Part shown: positions 1 to 10,512 of the stretch, one piece after another
Layout of the letters: every line of letters starts with the position of its first letter
How positions within the stretch are numbered: position 1 is the first letter of the stretch
NCBI GenBank assembly: GCA_004764695.1
Contig: SMSO01000031.1
Span: forward strand, 6,071,261-6,135,260
Reading direction: 5' to 3'
Length of the DNA stretch: 64,000 nucleotides
DNA from: Schizochytrium sp. TIO01
Lineage: Eukaryota; Sar; Bigyra; Thraustochytrida; Thraustochytriidae
Program-made: the position numbers and the translations under genes
Notes under the pieces: model-generated
What the model was told of the DNA's origin: nothing
Seen by the model: the letters and a program-made list of their open reading frames with translations, nothing else
The model's database searches: none

Positions 1-1636
1 TCTGAAGAACTTCGCTTTCGATACGCTCAATGAGAGCGGGATCTAGTCCTCGTAGGCGCGGCTCATCAAGATATTCTTGTGGCAAACCGCCTTCCTGACC
101 GTTCGCGGCTCCGTCTCCTCCATTTTGATCATTTGCCTGATCTGCTAGAGCTCGTTTGATTGCTTTGCCCGCATTAAACGTGGGTCCTCCACCACCAGCT
201 CCTCCCGGTCGCCCTCCAAGTCGACCCCCCGGTGCCCCAGATGCTCCTCCACCTCCTGAAGGTAAACGACGGCCACCTTGCTGACCGGGCCCCGTATTTT
301 CGTCAACTCTTGCAGGTGGTCTGAACCCCCTGCGTCTTTTCATGGGTTTACCACCATACCCATTCATGCTTGAGTCATCGTCATCGGAGTTAACGCGGCG
401 TGAAATCTGCGTTGGCGCCCCCGGGCGCTTAAAAGGAACCCCACGTCTTGCATTATTTTGCTGCAGCTTCGACAAGGCAGAGACAAAGCCAGTTTCTGCA
501 TTCTCATCTTCACCTTGACCAAAATCATCTTCTCCATGTTGATCGTACAGATCGTTTTGGGGCCTTTGCGGGTATGCCTGGTGTGAAGCCCCTGGTGGAG
601 CACGAGCCCATGCAGCAGGTTGTGGTCTTCTCCCGCCACGACGCGCGCGCCCACAATTTCCTGCATCTCCGTCTCCATCGTCGCCGTTAATACCTCTGCT
701 TCCAAAGCTGTTACTATTATTGGCATGGTTTCCATGACTCTGGCCGTTATTGAACCCCATCGTAGTAAAACCTGGTCGAGAAGGCGGAGCGGAGAGTCGC
801 CCTGACCTTGCCGTCGCTCCCAACTCGTCGTTGTCAATACCGGGACGCTGCAACAATTCCGTAAGGGATGTATCACCTATGTCCCTCTTTTGAGGCTGAA
901 AGGACTGTTGTTGCTGCTGAGCTTTTGCTGCCGCAGTTGCACGCTTAGTTTGTTCCTCAACCTGAGCCTTCTTTACTGCTTCCCTATCCTTACACAGCTC
1001 CAGTAACATATCGTCCAATTTTTTCTCAACATCTTCCCCAAAGCCTACCTGGCTTTCAGTTCTTTCGCCATCATACACCAACATCTCCCTTTCGACGGCG
1101 CTTAACTCCGAAACTTTACAATCCTTCTCCGCAAGCCTCTTTTCTGCGGCTCTGATATTTGCAACATCCATTTTGAGAGCATCTCCATACGCTAGTCTGC
1201 GCTGGGCTTCTGTCACAGCTGCGATAGCCAGCGACGTTTCGAGACCGCCTCTGCCAAGTTCTGTTCGTAATATTGATCCTCGAATGCCGGAGTCTACGCC
1301 AGCATTCCCCCAGCAGTCTGAGAGCACACGTTGCATCCCCGTGGCATTTTGCTCCCATGGCATCGTTGCTTTGTTTCTGTTGTCATCGCGCTCAGAATTT
1401 GAGGTTGACTTGAATTCCACATTTTTGCCGTTTCCTGTTCTAGATGAGGCATCCTCGCACATGTTTGCTGTTCTCTCTGCGCTTGCCGCTACCCTCATCA
1501 TCAGCTCAGCTGCGTCGGCGCCGCGAAGTTGCTTAGCGTTGCCGCCATCGCCATCGCCATCGCCATCGCCGTCAGTGAAAACCTGCCGACCCTGGTCAGC
1601 TTCGAGCCTGCTGCCGGCGTCTTGCTCCAGCCCCAT
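1..1636 (-). CDS. Fidgetin-like AAA ATPase, N-terminal part (gene runs off left edge)
   Basis: A minus-strand frame is open from an ATG at 1636 to the left edge (about 545 codons, no stop seen; an in-frame TGA lies upstream near 1758). Its last residues read RLRGLDPALIERIESEVL, which matches the short segment that precedes the AAA module in fidgetin and fidgetin-like 1 (pattern RLKxxxPxxIExIxxEI). The rest is the low-complexity N-terminal extension usual for that group: a GD repeat near residues 30-38 (coded by a GCCATC microsatellite), a helical charged stretch (about 150-260), a QQQQQ run, and a Gly/Pro/Arg-rich linker (about 440-500). Family members are microtubule-severing or recombination-associated ATPases. 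The AAA core itself lies outside the window, so katanin- or spastin-like alternatives remain possible. Splicing has not been tested. Confidence 0.6.
   Translation of the reverse strand, partial: MGLEQDAGSRLEADQGRQVFTDGDGDGDGDGGNAKQLRGADAAELMMRVAASAERTANMCEDASSRTGNGKNVEFKSTSNSERDDNRNKATMPWEQNATGMQRVLSDCWGNAGVDSGIRGSILRTELGRGGLETSLAIAAVTEAQRRLAYGDALKMDVANIRAAEKRLAEKDCKVSELSAVEREMLVYDGERTESQVGFGEDVEKKLDDMLLELCKDREAVKKAQVEEQTKRATAAAKAQQQQQSFQPQKRDIGDTSLTELLQRPGIDNDELGATARSGRLSAPPSRPGFTTMGFNNGQSHGNHANNSNSFGSRGINGDDGDGDAGNCGRARRGGRRPQPAAWARAPPGASHQAYPQRPQNDLYDQHGEDDFGQGEDENAETGFVSALSKLQQNNARRGVPFKRPGAPTQISRRVNSDDDDSSMNGYGGKPMKRRRGFRPPARVDENTGPGQQGGRRLPSGGGGASGAPGGRLGGRPGGAGGGGPTFNAGKAIKRALADQANDQNGGDGAANGQEGGLPQEYLDEPRLRGLDPALIERIESEVLQ
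1543..1575. repeat. GCCATC hexanucleotide microsatellite, in frame
   Basis: About five GCCATC units lie inside the 5' part of the fidgetin-like reading frame and encode alternating Gly-Asp on the minus strand. Length changes here would keep the frame. Confidence 0.75.
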
Positions 1637-2682
1637 GCCGTCGCCGCGGAGTACCGACCCCCGCCGCTCGCGAGCAGCTCGCCGTCGACCAACGCAGTCC
1701 AGGTGCTTCGGTTTGCGGTTCTGCTGTTTTTCAGCCAAAGGAGGTTTTCATGTGACCGCCGTCATTGTAAAAACCATTATAATCGTCACATTCTCATTTA
1801 TCCCTTTAATATTCATGCAGAAATCCCGTTCCGTGGGCATTTGAAGCACCATTCAGGTTTGCACAGAGCCTCAAGTGCACGCGAGGCCTATGGTCTGCTG
1901 CAGGATCCAGCGTCAGGTTGCTTCGAAGCTTTCTCGATCCCTGCGACTTCGCAGTTGCGGATGAACGAGAGTCCCAGTTTCGCATTCGCGACTCTTTGTG
2001 GCGATTTTGATTGATTTTTGAATTCGAATAAATGATGAGAATCGATAATATTTGAAAAGCTTTCTGTTTTGGTCGTTATGTAATTTGTATAAGTTTAGTA
2101 GTGGGTGCTATGGTTTAGGTTAGGAGGTCGTCTTCTCGATAGAACAGTTTTGCCAATCCTATATCTCATTCAAATTCTAATTCGAATTCGAATTCGAATT
2201 CGAATTTCTGCTATTCAATTCTGTTTCTTCAGGCCTGGAGGAACCGATGCGCTTGAGCAGACACGAAAGCGGACACTGGCGCAACGGCACCAAGACAGGA
2301 GCTGGGGCTGCGACCCTCGCTCACAGCAACTCCGCAGACGCGTTCATTCCTCGTACCTTGAACTTGATGGTGTTCGGATTTTGAAGAATCTCTTCGAGGC
2401 GGGTTTGATAGTACCTCTGGAGGTACATGGTGTCTTAGGTTTAAGAGCGAGAGGACCTTGCTGGGTCCTCGAGATGGAGAACTCCGTCATTGACGAGGCT
2501 AGGTCCCTGAAGTTCCCGCAGATACTTAGCGCTCCACTCCGACGGTTAACTTTGTAGTCCTCTCGTCCTAGACTTTGTTTCTTAGTAGTACCAATTTTTA
2601 AGTCGCCAAAAGGAGACTCTCAACCCAAAACCCTTACTGTGTATGTGCGTGGAGTTGCCTTTCGAAAGGCTCTGCCTCCATC
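1637..2682. other. Intergenic, divergent promoter region
   Basis: This stretch separates two divergently transcribed genes (fidgetin-like, minus; 2OG oxygenase, plus) and presumably holds both promoters. A short AATTCG tandem repeat lies at about 2179-2206. Reading frames here are short and unlike known proteins, and I see no RNA gene. Confidence 0.5.
2179..2206. repeat. AATTCG hexanucleotide repeat
   Basis: Four to five tandem AATTCG units, overlapping TTCGAA palindromes, in the divergent intergenic region about 480 bp upstream of the oxygenase start codon. Confidence 0.8.
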
Positions 2683-4002
2683 ATGAGCTCCTCTTCCCCG
2701 CCTTCTCCTTCCCTTGTCGAGCTGGATATTGCTGTTCTCGCTTCTGCTATTGAATCCCTTTCGTCCTCATCGCCCTCCGCTGATTTGTCCAAGGACGCCT
2801 TGGCGGCTCTGGACGCCATAGAAAGCGCATTCGGCCCCGACGGTCTGGGCGCTGTGGCAGTGCGTGGCGTCCCCGGCTTTCCCTCTGCGAGACGGCGTCT
2901 ACTTCCTCTGGCTCGGCAATTGGCTGCTCTCCCTAGTGCCGAACTCGCGGCGCTTGAGGTACCTGAGAGGCACTATCAGTTTGGATGGTCTCATGGTAAG
3001 GAAACCCTCGAAGACGGCAGCGCCGATCTACGCAAGGGCTCCTTCTACGCGAATCCTTTTGGGAGTAACTCTTTGTTTACTAGACATAAAAGTCTGGCTA
3101 GTCATAGTGGAGGCATTGGCAAGACTGATCAGGAATGTGATCAAAACAACGCTAAAGAACTCCACAACAAAGATCTCGGTCTTGACCAAGGTTGTCACAC
3201 TAGCCAAAACATTAAGCCTGACAATATGGAAGGCCTAGACGCGGATGCCCACTTGTCGGCTGCGCACAATGTGTGGCCAGAGAATTCTTTGCCAGAGCTG
3301 AGGGATGCTGTGGAGACTGTGAGCGAGATGATGCGTGAAACGGCGGCGCTGTTGGCAAGAGTTTGCGATGCGCATTTACTGAGACATGGTGTGGCGAATA
3401 GCAAACCACTAGCAAGAGTCACGTCTAGCCCGACAGCAGCCAAGGGAAGGCTTCTCTACTATTTTCCCTCGAAAGAGGCTTCCAACAAGGAGAGTACGGA
3501 GCTCCATCGGCAGCAGGAGAATTGGTGCGGATGGCACCGCGACCATGGTTCCATCACATGTTTAACAAAAGCCATGTACTTCGATGAGACAAATGATCTG
3601 GATAGCAGGACAGAGGTTGCCAATGTACAGGATCATCTCCGAATTCGCACACGCTCTGGTCTAGAGGTATCAGTGCAGATTCCCGAGGACTGTATTGCTT
3701 TTCAAATCGGTCAGGCTGCTCAAGTAGAAAGCGGATGCTGGCTCATGGCTACTCCTCATGCAGTCTCCATGACACCGCAACCACACCTATCCCGTTGTAC
3801 ATACGCGCTCTTCCTACAGCCTTCAGGGAGCGATGTTCTGCAATTTCCCACCTCTAGAGCACCAGGTGTGCCGATGCCGCCGCAATATCAAGATTGCATG
3901 ACCTTTGGGGCATTTACACAGGCTACACTTAATATGATTTACCGTCATGAGGATGATACCCAAAAAGCCAAAGTCACGGGTGCTAAAAACGCAAAGCTTT
4001 AG
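2683..4002 (+). CDS. 2OG-Fe(II) oxygenase-like protein (clavaminate synthase-like fold)
   Basis: This 439-residue protein has the signature of a double-stranded beta-helix oxygenase. WHRDHGS supplies the metal-binding HxD pair (H285, D287), ATPHAV supplies the distal histidine (H359), and LSRCTYALFLQP supplies a likely 2-oxoglutarate-binding arginine (R371). The segments KGSFYANP, VWPENSLPEL and AFQIGQ match a family of uncharacterised eukaryotic 2OG oxygenases that I recall from plants and algae. About 60 weakly conserved residues lie between FYANP and VWPENSLPEL and may be a lineage-specific insertion. The ATG at 2683 is the first in frame, and the Ser-rich start shows no clear targeting signal. 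The substrate is unknown. It does not look like a TET/JBP base hydroxylase, so I would not link it to the giant genes downstream. Confidence 0.75.
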   Translation: MSSSSPPSPSLVELDIAVLASAIESLSSSSPSADLSKDALAALDAIESAFGPDGLGAVAVRGVPGFPSARRRLLPLARQLAALPSAELAALEVPERHYQFGWSHGKETLEDGSADLRKGSFYANPFGSNSLFTRHKSLASHSGGIGKTDQECDQNNAKELHNKDLGLDQGCHTSQNIKPDNMEGLDADAHLSAAHNVWPENSLPELRDAVETVSEMMRETAALLARVCDAHLLRHGVANSKPLARVTSSPTAAKGRLLYYFPSKEASNKESTELHRQQENWCGWHRDHGSITCLTKAMYFDETNDLDSRTEVANVQDHLRIRTRSGLEVSVQIPEDCIAFQIGQAAQVESGCWLMATPHAVSMTPQPHLSRCTYALFLQPSGSDVLQFPTSRAPGVPMPPQYQDCMTFGAFTQATLNMIYRHEDDTQKAKVTGAKNAKL

Positions 4003-4404
4003 GGTGAAATGGCGTATTGCACTTGGTGGCCTTTCTGCCAAAGCATCTCGTCCCCCAGTCGTTCGGGAGAACGAGCATCTATTACTAGCCAACAAATTCT
4101 CAAGACCAGACTTGCAACCAGGTAATATAATTTTGTTCTATTCGTTTTATTTTAAATGTTTTTTTCAAAGATCTGTCATCCACATTTAGCAAGAACTACC
4201 CGTTATTTAAGATTTGATATTCATCAAAATGAGTACATCAAATTAAAGCATTAGATGATATGTTAGGTACCTGGGTCTGGGCAAGCTTCGAAGTAGTTTT
4301 TTCTGCACTTTCCCTCGCTCTTTTAGTAACGCGTTTCATTCGTTTGGTTCCGTCAGCATTGTAAAGAATATAAAAATATAGAGAATAAAATTTATGGAAT
4401 CGGT
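4003..4404. other. Convergent intergenic 3' region
   Basis: An AT-rich stretch between the stop codons of the plus-strand oxygenase and the minus-strand methyltransferase. It presumably carries both 3' UTRs; no other feature is seen. Confidence 0.5.
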
Positions 4405-6222
4405 TTAAAGTTTTGATGCCTTTCTCAGAGAATAGAGAGAAATGACTTCAGTAGAACGCAAGTCATGTAAAGTCAACTCACGGCCCTCTGTGTGTAGTTT
4501 AGGGTTCTTGACAGGAGCATCAATCTTCTCCACGACCTCCAAGTTGTGCTTTTCAAAGAGTTCTGAAAGATAATTTCCTGAACGCAGTGAAATTTTCTCA
4601 GCAAGATCAGACATGAACAGGTAGATCCGACCAGTATCTGGCTTGATCTGGGAAGCCGCAGCCTTCAGAAAGCGAGGTAAGAATTGTCCATTTTCATCAT
4701 AAATTGCAGAGCTCAAAACGGAGCCTGCTCGACCAGGAATCCAAGGAGGATTACATATGATTGCTTCGACGTCCCCCTTTACATCAGGCGGCAAAAGTGG
4801 AGCGTGAATTAGTTGAGCGCGATCCGCTAGGCCAAGGGCCGCCAATGTATCATGAGTATTTTTGACAGCACGTGGGTTCGTATCTGTGCCAATGATTTTC
4901 GATACCCCGCATTTTGATAGTAACATTGCAGTGAGAACGCCTGTTCCTGTGCCAACCTCAATGACCTGGCTGAGACCCTTCGGGAATTTGATTTCTTTCA
5001 AAAGAGGTACGTACTCCTGGCGAGTTGGAGGGAATACACTGTACTCTGGGTAAATGCGAAAGTCGTTCTTCCCCAGGGCGGGAACCTCGATACCCGTCTT
5101 ATTCCAATGCATACCACTTTGCATACCGATGAACTCAGGAAAGGGTATAAGAAACTGGCGATTGGCAAACTCGTCTCCAAGTGCGTATTTTAACACGTCC
5201 TGGCTATCTTTCGGAGGGTTTTTCGCACGAAGTTCAAAATTGGGACCTACCTCAAGCATCAATAGAGACGTCCGCGCAGTCAATTCAGCTCGCTTGCGCC
5301 GAAGGGAGTTAAACGTGTCCAAAGGAGTATCATAGCGCATGCGTTTTTCGAAGCGATTGTTGAACTCTTTCGATACCCCTGTTAAGAGAAGTCGACCCTG
5401 CTGAAAGTCTCCACGCCATATCGCTCCGCGCGATTCGCTGAACTGAGCGACAATTGCGTTCTTACGAGTCATCTCGTAAAGTGTTGAGACTTCTTTTGGA
5501 GGGCGGAAACGCAATTTGGATGAAACTACCTCCATTGTTGCGCTGTCCTCTCCTGCCTTTGTCGTCTCAAAGATAGTAAAGATACCTTCCAAAGAGAGCT
5601 GGCCTTTGGCTTTCTTGGGCCTTTTACTTTGGGGCCTGGGTTGGCCCTTTTCATTGTTAAGAGATGTTGCCTCGACTGGAGGCCTCAATAGCTCTACGGG
5701 AGAATCCTCGTCAGAAACCTTTGAATTTGTAGCCTGCTTTACGCCGTCCTCATCCTCACGAATGTTGTTGCCATTCTTGCTTGTAGTTTCCATAGAGTCT
5801 CTGATGGAACTGTCTTTTTGATTGACAAATTTGGAGGAATTACTTTGTTCTACTTCATTGCTTTCGAGGTTAGCTTCTCTGGACGTATTCTTGGCAAGTG
5901 CTCCATGAGGAGCAACAAGAGGCATGTGGTTATTCTCGTGCAAGTCATTTAAGTCCCTTCCCTCGACTAATGCGTTAACGTTTTGAGAAGTAGCACTTGA
6001 TACAGAGACGCTGGGTGTCTCTGGGAAGCTTGGAGCTCCGGCGGTGTTGCCAGGGGTATTGGCATCAGCAGCTGTACTAGCTTTGGCTGCGGCAGAGGTG
6101 GATGGTGAGGTTGCCTCTTTAGAGAACGCTCTCCACCTCTGCTGACCCCCATAACGAGAACTGGGTTGTAAAATCTCACATCCGCTCCATTGAATGCGAG
6201 CAAGCACCCAGGAGCGACGCAT
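4405..6222 (-). CDS. Class I SAM-dependent methyltransferase with NPPW motif, probably mitochondrial
   Basis: In this 605-residue protein the C-terminal third (about 390-590) is a Rossmann-type methyltransferase. Motif I is IEVGTGTG (E422 to G428), followed by the acidic end of beta 2 (GTDTNPRA) and the motif IV tetrapeptide NPPW (N491 to W494). The NPPY/W motif is typical of enzymes that methylate amide or amino nitrogens, such as the HemK/PrmC, TrmN6 and rRNA N6-adenine or N2-guanine groups. The segment VFPPTRQEY just before motif I is reminiscent of the substrate-side helix in that group. The N-terminus (MRRSWVLARIQW and on) is basic with almost no acidic residues for 35 residues and looks like a mitochondrial presequence. 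Residues 40-200 are low complexity. The exact substrate cannot be told from sequence. Confidence 0.75.
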   Translation of the reverse strand: MRRSWVLARIQWSGCEILQPSSRYGGQQRWRAFSKEATSPSTSAAAKASTAADANTPGNTAGAPSFPETPSVSVSSATSQNVNALVEGRDLNDLHENNHMPLVAPHGALAKNTSREANLESNEVEQSNSSKFVNQKDSSIRDSMETTSKNGNNIREDEDGVKQATNSKVSDEDSPVELLRPPVEATSLNNEKGQPRPQSKRPKKAKGQLSLEGIFTIFETTKAGEDSATMEVVSSKLRFRPPKEVSTLYEMTRKNAIVAQFSESRGAIWRGDFQQGRLLLTGVSKEFNNRFEKRMRYDTPLDTFNSLRRKRAELTARTSLLMLEVGPNFELRAKNPPKDSQDVLKYALGDEFANRQFLIPFPEFIGMQSGMHWNKTGIEVPALGKNDFRIYPEYSVFPPTRQEYVPLLKEIKFPKGLSQVIEVGTGTGVLTAMLLSKCGVSKIIGTDTNPRAVKNTHDTLAALGLADRAQLIHAPLLPPDVKGDVEAIICNPPWIPGRAGSVLSSAIYDENGQFLPRFLKAAASQIKPDTGRIYLFMSDLAEKISLRSGNYLSELFEKHNLEVVEKIDAPVKNPKLHTEGRELTLHDLRSTEVISLYSLRKASKL

Positions 6223-7028
6223 GTTTGGATCTTCTTAGCAGACTAGCCAACGTTGTATTGAAGAGTACTGCTGCTTTTTCAGGTTTGCCAGCACCAGCGA
6301 ATTTTTGAGTCTTTTGATTGCTAGGGTGGTGTTAATAGTGACCATATAGTTAAAACTGTAGAAGTACAGCGTAGACAGCTACCACTAGATAGTTGAACCA
6401 AGTACTATTGCAACGAAGCATTCGAAAGTTGAGCACATTGGGGTTTTGAACTACGAGTTCAAATGTAATGTTTTCTTCTTGGCCCTGGATTTGATAGTTT
6501 TCAGTATGTTTGATATTTTTTTCCTTGCCAATTCAAGTTATTACAAAGAAGTGTCAAATGATAGTTGAGGTTTTAAGAGTTTTGTCGTTCTTGCTGGAGA
6601 CTACAGCTTCGTGAACAAACATAAAGCTAGCATTTTACGCATGGTGTTACCAAAAAAAAAAGTCACCCAAAAATATGAAAAGGTGTATCTGCCAAGTCAA
6701 AGTAGAGTACGGTTCACTATTCTGATGCCTAGACTTATGACATCGCCACTCTAGATGTCCACAAGAACGCTGTGAACTCAAATATACAGCTTTGACATTG
6801 AAGTCTATTTATTTTATAATTTGAGGGAAATTGCAAAGATGTATTACTCTATTTTAAAAAAAAGAAGATATCTTTGAAGTTTTGGTATCAATGGGGATAT
6901 TAAATTCAGAAAGAACCGACAATGGGGCTAGTTGGCTTTGGGATTTTTATTGAGCAGGTGCTTTCAGGTCACAGTCTAAAACTTTTTGTACACATCTTCA
7001 GACTCACATTTGAGTAAGACTCGGACAT
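6223..7028. other. Intergenic region
   Basis: About 0.8 kb of AT-rich DNA upstream of the methyltransferase start and downstream of the protease stop (both minus strand). It should hold the methyltransferase promoter and the protease 3' UTR. It includes a short A run near 6650; nothing else is recognised. Confidence 0.45.
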
Positions 7029-9029
7029 TTACATGCAAACAGTAATGTCTGCAGTGCTATCGTAAATATCAAACGAGAAAGGAAGCTGGCACGCATCAGG
7101 AAGATCCGAAGAAGAGATAAGTTCTTCGGTATCATCAGAGTCGATATAGTAAACGCTAATGCCATCGTCTTCAGCGCGAACCAAGAATTGAGGCACCTCA
7201 TTAGCGCTGCCAATTTTAGATTTTTTGCTGGGTGAGAAGGACCCGGAGGATTTATAAAACTTTGTTTTTCCAGACATTGCCTTTTGAAGAGCAAAACGGA
7301 AGCTGCACTCCCAGTTGTTGATCTTGTTAGGGTCAGTGGGGGACTTTCTGTTGTCACCTGACCATTCGCCAAAGAACATCTGAAATGCCATGCCACCTGT
7401 AATGAGTGCCTGATCACCGTCCTCAGAGAGGGTAAATGCCTCCTGGGCCTCTGAGGCAGCAGATAATGTCGTGCACTCTGTAAGACTCTTGCTGACCTTA
7501 GAACGTCTGGTTGGATATGCCGTCGGAGACTTTGTCGTTGGGTACGGTGTGGGCATAGGCGTTGGCTTAGCTGTGGGCGCCTCAGAAGGGATTGACGTAG
7601 GCTTGGGTGTAGGTTCGCCGGTTGTAGGCTTGGGCGTGGGCTGTGCGGTGGTGGGTTCAGCCGTGGGCTGAGCGGTGGTGGGCTTAGCCGTGGGCTGTGC
7701 GGTGGTGGGCTTAGCCGTGGGCTTGGAGGTAGGCTCATCGGTTGTTGAATCGCCATCATCAAAGAGAGCAGATGGCACCTGCGGCAGTACATTTCCTGTT
7801 CCAGCGTAGTCGTCAGGGATCACCATTTCATCATAGATCGCATCATTGAACATCCCAGCAATAGCAGCGCATTTGTTCATTGAGTTCTTTTCGAGATACA
7901 TTGCAAGAATAGCCGACACAAGAGGAGCTGCGTAGGAAGTTCCGGACTTGTTGGTAGATACTGCCGAAGTTGAGTTCGTATTCGGGCAGACGACTGTTCC
8001 AGCCGCAAGGACATCTACAGAGCTACCCCAGTTGCTGTAAAGAGCCATCTCGGTTGCACTCCAAGGTTTAAGAGCACCAACAACGACCGGGCCACAGTTC
8101 TTTGCATTGCCACCTAGGCTTTGAGGGGAGTATAAAGAGGCGTCTTTCTTATAGTTGCCTGCCGCGATTACAATAATCAAGCCTGCTTCATCAGCATCAG
8201 TAAATGCCTGATTCATGGCTGTGCCTACACTTGAAACAGAAAGGTTAATGACTGCAGTCTCATCTACAGTAGTTCCACCAGATGGACTTTGCTGCTGCAC
8301 AATCCACGAGAGACCACCAATGATATCTGCAGAGCTACCACTACCGAGCCCATTCATTGCACGCACAGGAATGATGCTCGCATCCGAAGCGAGGCCATAC
8401 AAGGCACCAGCAGCTGCACCAGCAACACAGGTGCCATGACCATATGAATCGAGGTAAGGAGGGACATCTGGATTCGAGATGACGTTACCATCATCATCCT
8501 TGAACGAACCATAATTAACAGCGGAAAATCCTTCCAAAACACGATCTTCAAATTCCTCATGAGCGGCATACACACCAGTATCGATGACGTAAATCTTGAC
8601 ACCTGAGCCAGTATGCGAAGGCTTGTAAACACCTGATCCGGAAATCTGATCGTGCTCCTGCTGCATCTGAGTCGGGAGTGTTTGTGTTAGCTCGAAGACT
8701 TCGTCATAGACGACCGACGAGACACACGAATGATTTCCAAGCTTGTTCTTCACATATTCTCCGCCTTCAACAATGATATAGCACGACTTGCCGATCGGTG
8801 CTGAGCGTGCACCATTTCCTACCGAGCTTACCGACATAGCAAGCTCGATCTCTTCAAGACGGTACTTATCTGCAAGTCTTTTTATTCTTGTGCATGAGCA
8901 GGTTTCACTGCGAACAATCAACTTGTTGGTATCTTGCATGATCGTCATATCAGCAGAAGCACCGGTAGCACAGCTCATTAAAAACAGCACTACTGAACAA
9001 ATTGCCAAGGAGACATTATGGCGCACCAT
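7029..9029 (-). CDS. Secreted subtilisin-like serine protease (S8, proteinase K-like) with PT-rich linker
   Basis: A 666-residue preproprotein. Residues 1-26 form a signal peptide (hydrophobic VSLAICSVVLFLMSC, then ATGASA). Residues about 35-125 form an I9-type propeptide (YIIVEGG near residue 85). The catalytic domain has Asp150 in VIDTG, His198 in GHGTC, the oxyanion Asn292 in AAGN and the nucleophile Ser365 in SGTSYAAP, so the triad is complete. A threonine/proline linker of KPTTAQPT-like units covers about 430-500; such linkers are common in secreted stramenopile proteins and are likely O-glycosylated. A C-terminal domain of about 150 residues (cysteines in ECTTL, WECSF, DACQLP) is not recognised and may bind a substrate or the cell surface. 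Cys199 follows the catalytic His, as in proteinase K relatives. Role: extracellular protein digestion. Confidence 0.93.
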   Translation of the reverse strand: MVRHNVSLAICSVVLFLMSCATGASADMTIMQDTNKLIVRSETCSCTRIKRLADKYRLEEIELAMSVSSVGNGARSAPIGKSCYIIVEGGEYVKNKLGNHSCVSSVVYDEVFELTQTLPTQMQQEHDQISGSGVYKPSHTGSGVKIYVIDTGVYAAHEEFEDRVLEGFSAVNYGSFKDDDGNVISNPDVPPYLDSYGHGTCVAGAAAGALYGLASDASIIPVRAMNGLGSGSSADIIGGLSWIVQQQSPSGGTTVDETAVINLSVSSVGTAMNQAFTDADEAGLIIVIAAGNYKKDASLYSPQSLGGNAKNCGPVVVGALKPWSATEMALYSNWGSSVDVLAAGTVVCPNTNSTSAVSTNKSGTSYAAPLVSAILAMYLEKNSMNKCAAIAGMFNDAIYDEMVIPDDYAGTGNVLPQVPSALFDDGDSTTDEPTSKPTAKPTTAQPTAKPTTAQPTAEPTTAQPTPKPTTGEPTPKPTSIPSEAPTAKPTPMPTPYPTTKSPTAYPTRRSKVSKSLTECTTLSAASEAQEAFTLSEDGDQALITGGMAFQMFFGEWSGDNRKSPTDPNKINNWECSFRFALQKAMSGKTKFYKSSGSFSPSKKSKIGSANEVPQFLVRAEDDGISVYYIDSDDTEELISSSDLPDACQLPFSFDIYDSTADITVCM
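7540..7735. repeat. Imperfect coding repeat for the PT linker
   Basis: Tandem imperfect units of 12-24 bp on the minus strand encode (A/T)KPTTAQPT-type linker repeats of the protease. Units differ mainly by A/E/P/G replacements, so the array is partly decayed. Confidence 0.75.
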
Positions 9030-9873
9030 GTTTGCTCATGTATTAGCAATTGAGAGATAAAGGGGTTGTCTGGTAAATATTGCTTAACTACGTTGAAGAC
9101 TCTTCTTATGATTTGATCTTCAATTCACTTCCCTTTGTCGCAAGCTTTTGCTTGCAAAGGGATTAGGGATTTGCTTTCGCCAAAGTCAGACCAAAAGAGA
9201 CTTCATATATCGAAAGGCAAGCTGATCAATCCTCAAACTACAGCCCTAGAGGGTGTGAGTAAACCAGAAAGAGCACCTCACATCATCTGGTCTTTTGGAG
9301 GAAGAATGCACTTTCTCCTTTTAAAAAGTTTTTTTTTTAAAGTTTTTTTTTCTTGCAAATTCTTTGCTCTCGAAACCTTTTTCTTTGATGTTCTATTTTT
9401 ATGATTCCTGGCAGTCGGTGGAGGTACAAAGCGACTCGCTCACTTCTGAAATAGCCATCGCCTACTCCAAAGGCTCCTCTAAAGGCCCAGGCTTCAGCCT
9501 TTACTCCTCCAGTCCCCATAAGGATATTGCCAATCGGCGCCCGCTCGTTCGTTCATCCGTGTATCGGAGTCAAACGTTGGTCAAACAAGGACCCCCTTTG
9601 TGCATTCCAGAGCAGAAACCAGGTTCGCTAACTTTCATAAAATTTAATTTGCAAAATTGCTCTCTAAGCGAAAATATCCTCTCTCTACAGGCCCGGGCCT
9701 CCTCCCGCTCGCGCCAGTGACGGCGTTGACGACCCGGAGGCCCCGCCCTCTTGCTCCTCGCTCTTCCAATCGTTCTTCACGACTTTCTCAGCGCAAAGCT
9801 TTTCATACCTTCGTCATTTTCGCTCTCGGGACAGATAATGCCCGTCCTCATGCACATTTTCCAATCCATACGC

Positions 9874-10111
9874 CTATGAAAACCAACCCATCTTGAATGG
9901 GGACCAGGCCAGCGCCGGCCAATTGTAGACGTCGGCTGTCCTGGCCTGCTGATCAAAGTCTGGCTCAACGACCACGCGCCCGCCTCGCGATAAGCTGATC
10001 CAATGGATTTCCACGTTGTGAGCCAAAAAAATCTGTAGGTATCTGTGTTTCCATTCGCCGGCCACGCAAAACGAACCTCCATCTTTGGAAAGTGCGATGG
10101 CCCGAACTAAA
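9874..10111 (-). pseudogene. Possible exon or gene fragment with beta-propeller-like strand
   Basis: A minus-strand frame reads VRAIALSKDGGSFCVAGEW and continues to WPALAWSPFKMGWFS before a stop at 9874. The first part resembles one blade of a WD40-type propeller (VRAxALSxDGxxxxVAGE). The frame begins just after TTTTTAG, a plausible 3' splice site, but I could not find a donor and upstream exon in a compatible phase. It may be a decayed gene remnant or a 3' exon. Confidence 0.22.
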
Positions 10112-10512
10112 AATGTTTATGTCATGATCTATAAATTTTAAAAATTGTTTTTAACTCTAAAAGAAATTATCAAGCAAACAAAAAATGAAGAAACAGACAA
10201 CAACCAAAAACGAAGAATAGAAAAGAACGCCCTTCTCCTGAAAACCTGAAAACTTCCTTCTTTCGCTTCACGCTGATGCAACGATAGGCCTACTTCCTAG
10301 TCCCATGCCCGAACGATGAAAGACCCTTTCGAGAGCTTTGCCAGCCGGAGACAAGTCTTCGCGCAGAGGGGACACCTTCGCACGCTTCCCCTCCGCAGGT
10401 CGTTTTCGCACCTCTTACTTTGAATGGACTTCTCTTTTCATTCTTCTTATCATTTTTCTTTGCCCGTAACTATAAAATGGGAACCCGGAGGCTGTGTTTT
10501 GCGTTGTATTAG

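Noticed and set aside
2683-4002. The oxygenase as a TET/JBP partner of the giant transferases
   Set aside because: Its motifs match a different 2OG family and it lies 13 kb away beyond unrelated genes.
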